DNA from: Zygnema cylindricum
Lineage: Eukaryota; Streptophyta; Zygnematophyceae; Zygnematales; Zygnemataceae
Direction of reading: 5' to 3'
DNA length: 64,000 nucleotides
NCBI GenBank assembly: GCA_037447655.1
Contig: JBBHKE010002023.1
Location: 186,001 to 250,000 of the forward strand
Shown here: positions 22,361 through 30,851 of the stretch, in pieces
How positions within the stretch are numbered: position 1 is the first letter of the stretch
Layout of the letters: each line of letters starts with the position of its first letter
Program-made: the position numbers and the translations under genes
The notes under the pieces: model-generated
The model's database searches: none
Told to the model about the DNA's origin: nothing
Seen by the model: the letters and a program-made list of their open reading frames with translations, nothing else

Positions 22361-23530
22361 CTAATATCCAATTTTCGACATCCTTGCTTTAAAAGTTCTC
22401 CCGAAGACGTCATTAAGAACTGTCTTGGTTGCGTATGCTGATCGGACAATCTCAAGAGCCTGGCAACCAACCAAGCACAAATACAACATCCAACAAAATA
22501 ATACGTCACTTTAAATGAGTTTAGAAACTTCACGGCCAGATCATTTTGAATGACATTGAGTAAGAATTTTTTATATTTGTTCCTCAAAAGATGTAAGTAT
22601 TCTATGAACAATAAAAGAGTAAACGGCTTACCTTTTTTGCGTCAACTTCAACATCAAAGCTCTCCAAGTCTTCGAGCTTGCAAACTCTTATACGATTCAA
22701 CAAACTGAGTGTCTTTATTGTGGAAGCCGGAAACATCTCTAAGTCATCGGTCACGATAAACGTGACTGTCTCCTTCACAAAGCCTTTGACGTGACTTCTT
22801 GCAGGATTCAAGTTCATTGTTGGATCTGAATCGTCCTCCAATGTCACTTCCACTGTCATGTTTCCGCTGTTGCACTTCTTGCAAGGAGTGTTGTATTTTG
22901 TAGATACTATGTTGAAACATTCAAGGCCCGTGTTAAAGCGCGAGTTGTATCTATTGCGACTGCTTCCAGCAGCGACTGTAGCACTGTATGAGCACCGGAA
23001 TAATCTTTCAGGAGGCTTTCCGTCTGTATCGCTATCCGTCAACCGAAACATCGATTGACTTGCAGCACTTGTAGGAAGCTTTGGAAAAGTAAGCTCCACT
23101 TTTTGTTCCAACAGGTACTGATCCGGCAGTTTCAATAGGCTGCCGTACAAGTTGACAATTCCTGCAAAGGCATCGTGTCCTTCTTTGACCATCGCATTCT
23201 CGAAGAGAAGTCCGAAGGTCGTGGAAGCTGGTAGCAAGAGGAGAGATAAAAGGAGGTCCGTGAAATCTTTTCCTGCTTCCATGTAAAGAATCTGTCCACT
23301 TTTCTGCACAAATAATAAAGCGGTGTGGAAAATATAACTCATGCTAACAGTGTTTTTCATTTATTTTTCCAAAACGCAAGAATTGTGCATAAATTTAAAC
23401 AACGTAATTTTTCTGCATACTCCTGAATTGGAAATGCATATCTGGATATACGTGAACTGCTGTTCGACAAATATTTCACCTTATCTCCTAAAAGAGTGAT
23501 CATTATTGGAGAAGAATCTGAAGCAGCCAT
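22361..23530 (-). CDS. DUF674 family protein, 273 aa, apparently intact
   Basis: Three exons on the minus strand: 23480-23530 (MAASDSSPIMITLLGDK), 22632-23303 and 22361-22459, all phase 0, with GTGAAA and GTAAGC donors and GTGCAG and GCCAG acceptors. Residues 18-31 give KSGQILYMEAGKDF, the family N-terminal signature. FRC ends at Cys121 and CKKC is at 158-161, a possible metal site with Cys121. GFVKETVTFIVTDDLE is at about 191-206, followed by FPASTIKT. The C-terminus has SAYATKTVLNDVFG. Family function is unknown. At 273 aa it carries one repeat where many relatives carry two. A near-identical sister at 26521-33682 is broken by a transposon. Confidence 0.8.
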
Positions 23531-24331
23531 TGGATCCTTTTTTCAATCAATTCTTCTTTGGATCAGTGCTCCTGCAAACTACGTTTTCTGGCTTTCTATC
23601 TAATACTCCAAATATATTCCGAAACCTGTTACCGAATTTCTGCAGCTTGTAAAGAGCGATTTTGTCAGCAAAATATTTGCCCTGACTGGCACTGCCGGAA
23701 TCATCTGAAGTCAGAAAGACATTAGCAAACTACTAAATAGAGTTACTGGAAAAGGACAAAACGGAAAAAGAGAAAGCAGACAGCAGTACCTTGCCGTGTG
23801 TCCCAAAATAATTCAAAAGGAAAGCCACGCGGTCTATTTTTTGTTGCAGGTTTTCGCATGTTTGCCAAGATAGTGTTTACTGTTGGAAAAGGAACAGAAA
23901 ATGGGAAGGTACTAGAGAATTAGAGCAGAAACTCGCCAAGTGTCACGAAATAGTTCACAAGGATAGCCATGCATGCTTGTCTTTTTTGCATAACAACTTT
24001 CGTCCCTATTTTGAGATGGTATTAAAAATCGGAGCCATCAATGGTTGTCTTCCAAAGATACATGTGCAGGTATACATTTTGCACTATATTATTGTACCAT
24101 TTTTGCGTTCTATCGTATTTTTTTGTATAAAACCATATGGTATTGTATTTTTATTGTATACATGTATAAATATCGTATAAATATATGTCTACCGTCAGCT
24201 ACCAAGAGGTGAGGTTGACGTGTTCGAACCCCAAAAACTTCAGTTAAGCTTTCAGTAAAGGTTCTAGGACTTGGAAAAATTAGTAACTTACAAAACTCGG
24301 AACATGAATGAGGAAACAGTATTTTACAAAT
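23531..24331 (-). promoter_or_regulatory. Upstream region of the DUF674 gene, shared among copies
   Basis: The segment 23531-23720 recurs at 33683-33870 (near identical) and 24380-24560. The part 23730-24000 has an internal repeat about 190 bp apart: CCAAGTGTC, then AAATA, then AAGGA and GCCA. This module is seen again at 24580-24840 and 46870-47140. A short tRNA-like piece (GTTCGAACCCC) lies at 24191-24240. No open gene is seen. Shared upstream modules suggest common expression control, an inference. Confidence 0.5.
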
Positions 24332-24376
24332 ATGGCCGTCGATGGCTCTTCCATTCCACCAATCAGGGTCACTATC
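24332..24376 (+). pseudogene. DUF674 exon 1 relic, plus strand
   Basis: ATG followed by AVDGSSIPPIRVTI, then a TGA at 24377. It matches exon 1 of the relic at 47835 (MAIDGSSIPPIKV). At about 24370 it runs straight into sequence that matches the minus-strand gene starts (CTGAAGCACACATTGGATCC), so two opposite gene starts have been fused here. Confidence 0.65.
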
Positions 24377-24379
24377 TGA

Positions 24380-25451
24380 AGCACACATTGGATCCTCTTT
24401 TTGATCAATTCTTCTTTGGATCAGTGCTGCTGCAGAATACGTTTCCTAGCTTTCTACCGAATACTCCAAATATATTCGGAAACTTGTTACCAAATTTCTA
24501 CAGCTCGTAAAGAGCGATTTTGTCAACAAAATAATTTGCCCTGACTGGCACTGCCAGAATCTGAAGTCAGAAAGACATTAGCTAACTGCTAATATAGAGT
24601 TACTGCTGGAAAAGGACAAATTGAAAACAAGAGCACTAAGAGTAGTACCTTGCCAAGTGTCGCAAAATAATGCAAAAGGAAGGCCATGCGTTCCTGGTTT
24701 TTTTTGATGATTTTTTCATTTTTGCCAATATAGAGTTTGCCGCTGAAAAAGGGTGAAAGAAAAGGAAAGGCGGCCTACAGCACTAGAGCAAAAATTCGTC
24801 AAGTGTCAAAGTTCACAAGGAAAGCCGTGCATTCTTGTCTTTTTGCAGAAGTTTCTCTTTCTGGTACTTACGCAAGCTTAGATTCACGCCGAATAAATTC
24901 AATTTCAAATATCTCGTTGGACGATGAATAATCCTTGTAGTACACAAAAATTCCGTACAAAAATGTCAAACATCCGTAGAATTCCTAATTCCTTTCTGCC
25001 CGAAAAACGATTCAATACAGTACAATTCAATCAGGTAAAAAATATGTCACAAATGTATATGCGCATGCATAGTTGGAAGACAACCATTGGTCAGTTCTTT
25101 TTTACTTCCGTAGGTATAAGCTGGCCGTCAGATCTTGACTGTTTCTGTATCGTTGAGATGAAGATCGCCGTTTCTAGAATCCTTCCGGATCCAGATAAAA
25201 ATGGAAAAGCTTGAACGGTGTTTGCCGAAAATTCGAAATTCGTAGTAAGCCTGTCTTTGCATGCTGAAATAAAACCTTCACTCAGCAAAGTAAGAAGGAA
25301 TGAAAGAACAGGTGTATAGAAAAGAACCAATAGAATGGAAACTTCGGAATGTCGGCATCCTTTTTCCTCCTTTTTCCTTTACAGAAAAGAAGACTAAATT
25401 ACAGTGGAAACCGTAGAGAGTTTGAATGTACGAAATGGACCATCATTTGTC
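24380..25451. other. Duplicated DUF674 upstream sequence, no gene
   Basis: 24380-24910 is a diverged copy of the upstream region at 23531-24000. 24910-25330 contains CGTACAAAAATGTCAAACATCCGTA, shared with 47250. The frames at 24924-25214 and 25091-25330 have no motif support. Confidence 0.5.
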
Positions 25452-25654
25452 TACACCGTGAATCGTTATTAGCGTATAGAAATTATTAGTGTAAAGAATA
25501 AATTAGCGTCATTCATTCTAATTTAGTGCCAGGAGACGTGGCAGATTATGGTCCACGTACTTAAATAGTGTAATTTATTCTGTTTAAGGTATCAATGTCA
25601 AATTTTGGGGTGCCGATATAGATTACATAAAGGCTAATAACGATTCACGGTATA
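25452..25654. mobile_element. MITE, about 203 bp
   Basis: The left end TACACCGTGAATCGTTATTA pairs with the right end read as TATACCGTGAATCGTTATTA. The interior has the AGGAGACGTGGCAG core. Confidence 0.75.
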
Positions 25655-25754
25655 CTGTATACTACAATATGCTAGATACGAATTATTAACATATACATGT
25701 GTTGTGTTTGGCCCTTTGCGCCAAAGTTGCAACGAAGCCCTAAAATTTCTGTTG

Positions 25755-25960
25755 CTGAAATAAATTTGCCAAAAAAAAAAAAAATGACAAAGAGAGCCCT
25801 TTGATAAAGAATGTCCTTTGACAAACACCAGTAAATAGAAAAAACAAATCAATGCAGATCACTGGTGAATTTTTCTACTTGAGAGATGAAGGATTTTACT
25901 GATCTTCTCGTGTCTCTCGTCTTCCTATTTCCTTAGGGCTCAAATAAGTCCAAAATCAAA
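25755..25960 (+). pseudogene. DUF674 exon 2 start relic, plus strand
   Basis: CAG acceptor, then ITGEFFYL in one frame. TGATCTTCTCGTGTCTCTCGTCTTCC (DLLVSLVFL-like) follows after a shift, then stops. It corresponds to GKILYMEAGKDFTDLLFSLL in intact copies. It may belong with the exon 1 relic at 24332, with a MITE and other sequence in the intron. Confidence 0.55.
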
Positions 25961-27079
25961 TATTTCCTCAATTTATATCCCTCAAAGCCACATTAACCGT
26001 TGCATCTTAATTCAACTAAATCAAAACCACCAGACACAGCTTCGCCAATAAGAGCCACTCCATATTGGACATCACTTTCAACTTAAGGCTTGCTTTTAAA
26101 TCCTGTTTTCAAAATTTAGGGATGCAACCTATACTCTCCACTCTCTACTCTTAAACTCGTTGTTCACAGTATTTCTGGCAATCTGCTTATTACCGACAGC
26201 ATGTACATTTTTGTAGTCTTGTAAAAGAAAAGAAAAGTTAGAGAACTAGTGTTTTCATGAGATATAAGATTGCAAGAAAACAAAAATATTTTAATGCCAC
26301 AACATGACATCAATGTTACGATTTACAATTATTGAATCTAGGTTTACGTGATGCTTGTTCGTTTTTAGTGTGGTTTAGATTTGGTCTCGCGTCACTTCGC
26401 GTATATTCAATCAATGTCGTCAGCACATCTATTGCCTTAGAGCATCATATCAAGGATTGTCCAAAATCTTACTATGCAAGATTCTAAAGCTCTAAAACAC
26501 TGCAAGATGTATATCCACTTCTAGTATCCAATTTTCGACATCCTTGCTTTAAAAGTTCTTCCGAAGACGTCATTAAGAACTGTTTTGGTTGCGTATGCTG
26601 ATCGGACAATCTCAAGAGCGTGGCAACCAACCAAGCACAAATACAACATCCAACAAAATAATACGTCACTTTAAATGAGTTTAGAAACTTCACGGCCAGA
26701 TCATTTTGAATGACATTGAGTAAGAATTTTTTATATTTGTTCCTCAAAAGATGTAAGTATTCTATGAACAATAAAAGAGTAAACGGCTTACCTTTTTTGC
26801 GTCAACTTCAACATCAAAGCTCTCCAAGTCTTCGAGCTTGCAAACTCTTATACGATTCAACAAACTGAGTGTCTTTATTGTGGAAGCCGGAAACATCTCT
26901 AAGTCATCGGTCACGATAAACGTGACTGTCTCCTTCACAAAGCCTTTGACGTGACTTCTTGTAGAATTCAAGTTCATTGTTGGATCTGAATCGTCCTCCA
27001 ATGTCACTTCCACTGTCATGTTTCCGCTGTTGCACTTCTTGCAAGGAGTGTTGTATTTTGTAGATACTATGTTGAAACA

Positions 27080-27701
27080 TGTTGGATTATTGTCGTTTCG
27101 CGGTATTTCCGCGAAGCGTCATACCAACATTTAATTGTTGACGTGAAGTACCACGTCATCATACGAAATGTACGATGTAAGTTTCGTGGTACTAATTTTG
27201 AAGCGTCCGCGAACGAAACATACTATTTCGTTTCGCGTGACTTTTGTCTTCATGTACAGATGTTTGATTTTGCGTGCAGGTGTACTTGTGAAGCGACACG
27301 TGTTAAGTCAACGTTTTGGAGTTTGTTGTTTCGAAGGAAGAAAGCGCGTGCGCCTTCCTTCGTGGAATTTTCATTGAAGAGTGCACAGTCAGCTAGGGAC
27401 AGACTTCGTCGCTACGCTAAGTTCTACTTGTCTTATCTTGTTGTCTCTTAGTGTAAAGTAGCGAGTATATATAGGCAGCAGTGTACATGTGCAGAGTATT
27501 AATTAATCAACCAATTAATCATAGAGGATTAATAGTGAAGAGAGAGAAGAGAGAAGAGACATGATGTAAAGAGGCTTCGACCAAGAACACTTATAAATCT
27601 TTTTGGCTGAATATTCCTCTTGTCTTTTATGAGCTTCCGCTGTGTAATGATTTTTGTATTGTGAATTATTATTGTAAAACTCTTTTGCTTAAGTTCCTAC
27701 A
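27080..27701 (+). repeat. Copia-1 5' LTR
   Basis: 622 bp, TG...CA ends. U3 has a 7-bp perfect inverted repeat, TTCGCGG-tattt-CCGCGAA (27097-27115), and a second, GTACCACG...CGTGGTAC (about 27148-27196). The 102-residue frame inside it (27143-27451) is present in both LTRs simply because they are copies. Confidence 0.97.
27466..27473 (+). promoter_or_regulatory. Copia-1 TATA box
   Basis: TATATATA inside GCGAGTATATATAGGCAGCAG, about 385 bp into the LTR. The same box is at 32831-32838 in the 3' LTR. It sets the likely U3/R border about 30 bases downstream. Confidence 0.7.
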
Positions 27702-27720
27702 ATTGGGATCGGAGCTAGTG
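27702..27720 (+). other. Copia-1 primer binding site
   Basis: TTGGGATCGGAGC begins two bases after the LTR. It matches the initiator-Met tRNA PBS consensus TGGTATCAGAGC at 10 of 12 positions, with one of the two differences able to wobble-pair. Confidence 0.65.
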
Positions 27721-27743
27721 CTTCGGAGATAGAGAGAGAGCGC

Positions 27744-28682
27744 ATGGGGAGGAAGAAGAATAGAAATACTCCTTCCCCCATGTCGACTTCGGAGAGAGCA
27801 AGAGAGTTCAGTTTTTCGGGTTCTCAATTTGAGGAGACTCGGAATACGGAGAGAAAATTTGAGGAGATGTTTGATACATTAATGAGATATGTAGATTCAC
27901 GATTTCAAACTCAATCTAGTGAGAAAAGAGAATTTGCTTCATTTCAGGCTGCCGATCCATTCAGTGGAGGAGCTAATGAGAGTGAGATAAAAGAGAGAAT
28001 TAGGAAAGGTAAAGCAAAGATAGAGGAAGATTCAGATTTTGAAGAAGCGTTGGATAATGAAGATGATTATAATATGTCGGGGAAATCCGTGGCCTTTAAT
28101 GGCACCAATTATGCGGTTTGGAAGAAATTTATTTCAAATCAACTTATTCTCAAGAGGCTTTGGAGGATTGTCAATGGAGAAGAGAAGATGCCAACGGAGA
28201 GTAAGGCACGTGCTCAATGGAGGTTGAAAGATATTGCGGCAACGACCGGTTTGATGAAGAATTGCACTTCTTCCGTGCTTGATCATTTCCTCGCTCACGG
28301 AACGGCCCATGAGTGTTGGCAAGCACTTGAAGAGCAATATGAGAAAGGTGTTGAGAACAAAGGTCAATATGTTTATACGGATTTTATGAATTTTAAAATC
28401 AAGTCAAATGAATTGATGGATGATGCCGTGAAGCGCTTCAATATCATACTCGAGCAATTACTCAACAATGGTCGAGTTATTTTGGATGCGGATAAATTAA
28501 GCGTGTTTCTTAACGCTTTGCCGGAGAAGCTTTCGCATCTTAAAGCTATTTTACGAGCGAAGGCGGATAACACTTTCGGATTCACCGTCAATTTTACCAA
28601 AATGTCGGAGGGAACAAGGAGGAGGAGGAGTTCTCAACTCTACTACTCCCGAAACCCCGGATCTCAACTATGCCGGTGGTAG
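27744..28682 (+). CDS. gag: Copia-1 Gag (capsid part)
   Basis: Starts at the first ATG after the PBS (MGRKKNRNTPSPM). A polar, acidic N-terminal ~110 residues is followed by the copia Gag core with FNGTNYAVWKKF, LWRIVNGEEK, ECWQALEEQYEKG, then LEQLLNNGRVILD and LSVFLNALPEK. True Gag frame ends near 28610: the run GGG at 28610-28612 appears to carry one extra G. After it, the correct continuation (GVLNSTTPETPDLNYAGG) is in the +1 frame. The last 23 codons to 28682 are therefore out-of-frame readthrough. A programmed +1 shift is an alternative, but an indel is simpler. Confidence 0.85.
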   Translation: MGRKKNRNTPSPMSTSERAREFSFSGSQFEETRNTERKFEEMFDTLMRYVDSRFQTQSSEKREFASFQAADPFSGGANESEIKERIRKGKAKIEEDSDFEEALDNEDDYNMSGKSVAFNGTNYAVWKKFISNQLILKRLWRIVNGEEKMPTESKARAQWRLKDIAATTGLMKNCTSSVLDHFLAHGTAHECWQALEEQYEKGVENKGQYVYTDFMNFKIKSNELMDDAVKRFNIILEQLLNNGRVILDADKLSVFLNALPEKLSHLKAILRAKADNTFGFTVNFTKMSEGTRRRRSSQLYYSRNPGSQLCRW

Positions 28683-30426
28683 AGGAGGTGGTAGAGGAGG
28701 TGGCCCGAGAAGTGGTGGTGGCGGCCGAGGCAACAAGAGGGAGCAAGGTCGTCCACCGAAAGTCCCTTCGGATCTTTCCAATGTGACATGCTACCGGTGT
28801 AACCGGCTTGGACATTTGTCTTCATCTTGTCCGGATAAGGATAAACAATGTCATTTTTGCGGTAAGTGGGGGCATACGATCCCTCAATGTTATTCGAAGA
28901 GTGGAGATTCCGGAAGTGGAAGAGGAGGTAGAGGAAGTGATAGAGGCGCCCGAGGTGGCGGCCGAGGAGGACGCCGCGGTGGTGGTAGTGGTTACGGTAA
29001 TGCAAATTACTTTGACTATGGTAATGAAACCGGTGATGTTTTTCCGGTTCTTAACCTTACCCTTGATTCGGTAAGTAGTGGAGGAAATTTGGAAAAAGAG
29101 TGGATCATTGATACGGGGGCATCTCACCATGTTTGCACGGATGCTACCTTGTTTGATGACATGAGGGAACTTACGGTTCCAAAGTTTATTACGGTAGCAA
29201 GCGGCCATGTCATTTCGGTTGGTACGGTTGGCACGGTTCGGCTTGATCTTCTTTCATGGGATAATGATGGGAAGGAGAGATCGACGGAGTATCGTCTTCA
29301 AAATACTCTTTACATTCCGGACGGTTCGGTCAATTTGTTAAGCGTTCCACAAATCCAAAAGAGTGGTGGAAGTTTACTTGCGAGAGGTGATCAATCTATC
29401 GAGATTTGGAATGAGAAGGGGAATGTAATTGGAGAAGGAGTTGTAACGGATGCGAATCATAGTCGGCTCTTATGGAGGAGGCCGAAATCTAAAGTTCCCA
29501 CCGAGGGAATTTCACATCAAATTTCGGAGTTGAAAGGTGATCTTACCTTATGGCATCATCGAATGTGTCATACATCCGAGGTAAGTTTGAAGAAGATGAT
29601 TCGTCATTCTTCGGTGAGGGGTTTGGACCTTGCATCCGGTGAGAAGGTGAACGGATGCGGAGGATGTAGCAAAGGACGTCAAATTCGGAAATCCCATCCG
29701 AATAAAGACATCAAGCATCGAGCTCAAAGTCCTTTGGAGGTTGTTCACATCGATCTTTGTGGACATATTAAACCCGAGACAATTGGAGGTAACAAGTATA
29801 CTTTGGTGATTGTTGATGACTTCTCTCGGAAGTCATGGGTGTACTTATTGAAAAAGAAATCGGATGCATTTGAAAAATTTAAAGAATGGCATGTAATGGC
29901 CGAAAGGCAAATTGATAAGAAGCTTAAGTCTATTCGATCGGATAATGGAGGGGAGTTTGTTGTTTTTGAGGGGTATTGTAAGGAGTGGGGGATAAGGCAT
30001 CAATTCACGGCGCCTTATTCTCCGGAATCAAATGGAGTGGCCGAGAGAAAGAATCGTACCTTACAAGAAATAGTCCGTGCGATGGTTCATAGCTCCGGAC
30101 GAGAGATGTTTTTGTGGGGAGATGCGATTCTTACGGCGAATTACATTTGTAACCGAAGACTCACTTCGGTTTCCGGAAGTAAAACACCGGAGGAGTTATG
30201 GAGTGGTAGAAAGCCCACGGTTCATCATTTGAGAATTTGGGGATGTCATGCTACGGTTTATGTAGAATCAATTAAGAGGAAGGGGAAATTTGCACCAAGG
30301 TGTTGGCCGGGAATTTTTGTGGTTATAGTGCGAAGGGGAATTTGTACCGAGTGTATGATCCGGCTCGTCACACCGTGGAGGAATCTCGGAATATGGATTT
30401 TCATGAGGATCTCAAATCCGCCATGA
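28612..30426 (+). CDS. pol: Copia-1 nucleocapsid, protease and integrase
   Basis: An RGG-rich linker is followed by two CCHC knuckles (CYRCNRLGHLSSSC and CHFCGKWGHTIPQC, 28789-28890), a second RGG-rich stretch, then protease with IIDTGASHH (DTG at 29110). Pre-integrase HHCC is LWHHRMCHTSE ... CGGC (29550-29670). The integrase core has VVHIDLCG (Asp near 29752), SIRSDNGGEF (Asp near 29940) and SNGVAERKNRT (Glu near 30042), a complete D-D-E triad. A missing G in the GG at 30321-30322 shifts the frame, so residues after GIFV to 30426 are not genuine. Comparison with 54826-54850 (GIFVGYSS) supports a one-base deletion. Confidence 0.9.
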   Translation, partial: EQGGGGVLNSTTPETPDLNYAGGRGGGRGGGPRSGGGGRGNKREQGRPPKVPSDLSNVTCYRCNRLGHLSSSCPDKDKQCHFCGKWGHTIPQCYSKSGDSGSGRGGRGSDRGARGGGRGGRRGGGSGYGNANYFDYGNETGDVFPVLNLTLDSVSSGGNLEKEWIIDTGASHHVCTDATLFDDMRELTVPKFITVASGHVISVGTVGTVRLDLLSWDNDGKERSTEYRLQNTLYIPDGSVNLLSVPQIQKSGGSLLARGDQSIEIWNEKGNVIGEGVVTDANHSRLLWRRPKSKVPTEGISHQISELKGDLTLWHHRMCHTSEVSLKKMIRHSSVRGLDLASGEKVNGCGGCSKGRQIRKSHPNKDIKHRAQSPLEVVHIDLCGHIKPETIGGNKYTLVIVDDFSRKSWVYLLKKKSDAFEKFKEWHVMAERQIDKKLKSIRSDNGGEFVVFEGYCKEWGIRHQFTAPYSPESNGVAERKNRTLQEIVRAMVHSSGREMFLWGDAILTANYICNRRLTSVSGSKTPEELWSGRKPTVHHLRIWGCHATVYVESIKRKGKFAPRCWPGIFVVIVRRGICTECMIRLVTPWRNLGIWIFMRISNPP

Positions 30427-30851
30427 ATTCCGTTGGGAAATTTAAAGAAAATTTGGATTTCTATGAGGAGAGTGAAATTGAGAATTTTCCTTACATTGGG
30501 GATTCGGAATCCGATGTGGAACCGAATGAGGAAACTAAGAAAAAGAATTTGAAGAAATCGGTTGAAATTGAATTTGGAAGTAAGAGTGATGGATCTTTGG
30601 ATTCCCGAGTGCCTTCGAACATTCGGAAATCTCAAAGTTCTAAATTGAGCTCTAAATCGAGTGAGAAGGATATTGAAATTGAATCCGAGGAAGAGAAAGA
30701 AGAAAAAGAGGAGGAGCAAGTTATTAGGAGGAGCTCTCGGATTACAAAGGGGAAGAAACCGGAGAAACTCACTTACGATCGAAAAGGGGAAAATGCATCG
30801 AATTCACATTATTTTCTTTCCGATGCTAAGGAGACGGAGTTTCTTTTGTAG
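30321..30851 (+). CDS. Copia-1 integrase C-terminal tail, ending at a conserved stop
   Basis: The frame continues from integrase after the one-base loss: GYSAKGNLYRVYDPARHTVE, then a long charged linker (ESEEEKEEKEEEQ). Next come RRSSRITKGKKPEKL and NSHYFLSDAKETEFLL, then TAG at 30849. The same order of features precedes a stop in three other elements of this window. The acidic linker and basic patch could be a chromatin-targeting module, an inference. Confidence 0.8.
   Translation, partial: GYSAKGNLYRVYDPARHTVEESRNMDFHEDLKSAMNSVGKFKENLDFYEESEIENFPYIGDSESDVEPNEETKKKNLKKSVEIEFGSKSDGSLDSRVPSNIRKSQSSKLSSKSSEKDIEIESEEEKEEKEEEQVIRRSSRITKGKKPEKLTYDRKGENASNSHYFLSDAKETEFLL
30849..30851 (+). promoter_or_regulatory. 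In-frame TAG between integrase and RT, readthrough context
   Basis: TAG CAA TCA CTT. The two codons after the stop fit CAR-YYA, the type I readthrough signal of tobamoviruses. The frame continues without shift into RT (QSLTEN, then PQSYVEARR). The stop sits at the same alignment position in elements at 55388, 56526 and 61542. Confidence 0.6.

Noticed and set aside
22324-22611. 95-residue minus-strand frame (also at 26484)
   Set aside because: It reads across the DUF674 intron and exon 3 in the wrong frame. The spliced frame gives the family C-terminus.
24924-25214. 96-residue plus-strand frame
   Set aside because: Part of it is duplicated upstream sequence near 47250 where the frame is not kept, so it is not coding.
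27143-27451. 102-residue frame found twice (27143 and 32508)
   Set aside because: It lies in the two LTRs of one element, so its repetition is not evidence of selection. It spans U3 regulatory sequence.
28822-29208. 128-residue antisense frame in Copia-1
   Set aside because: Shadow of the glycine/arginine-rich coding region on the sense strand.
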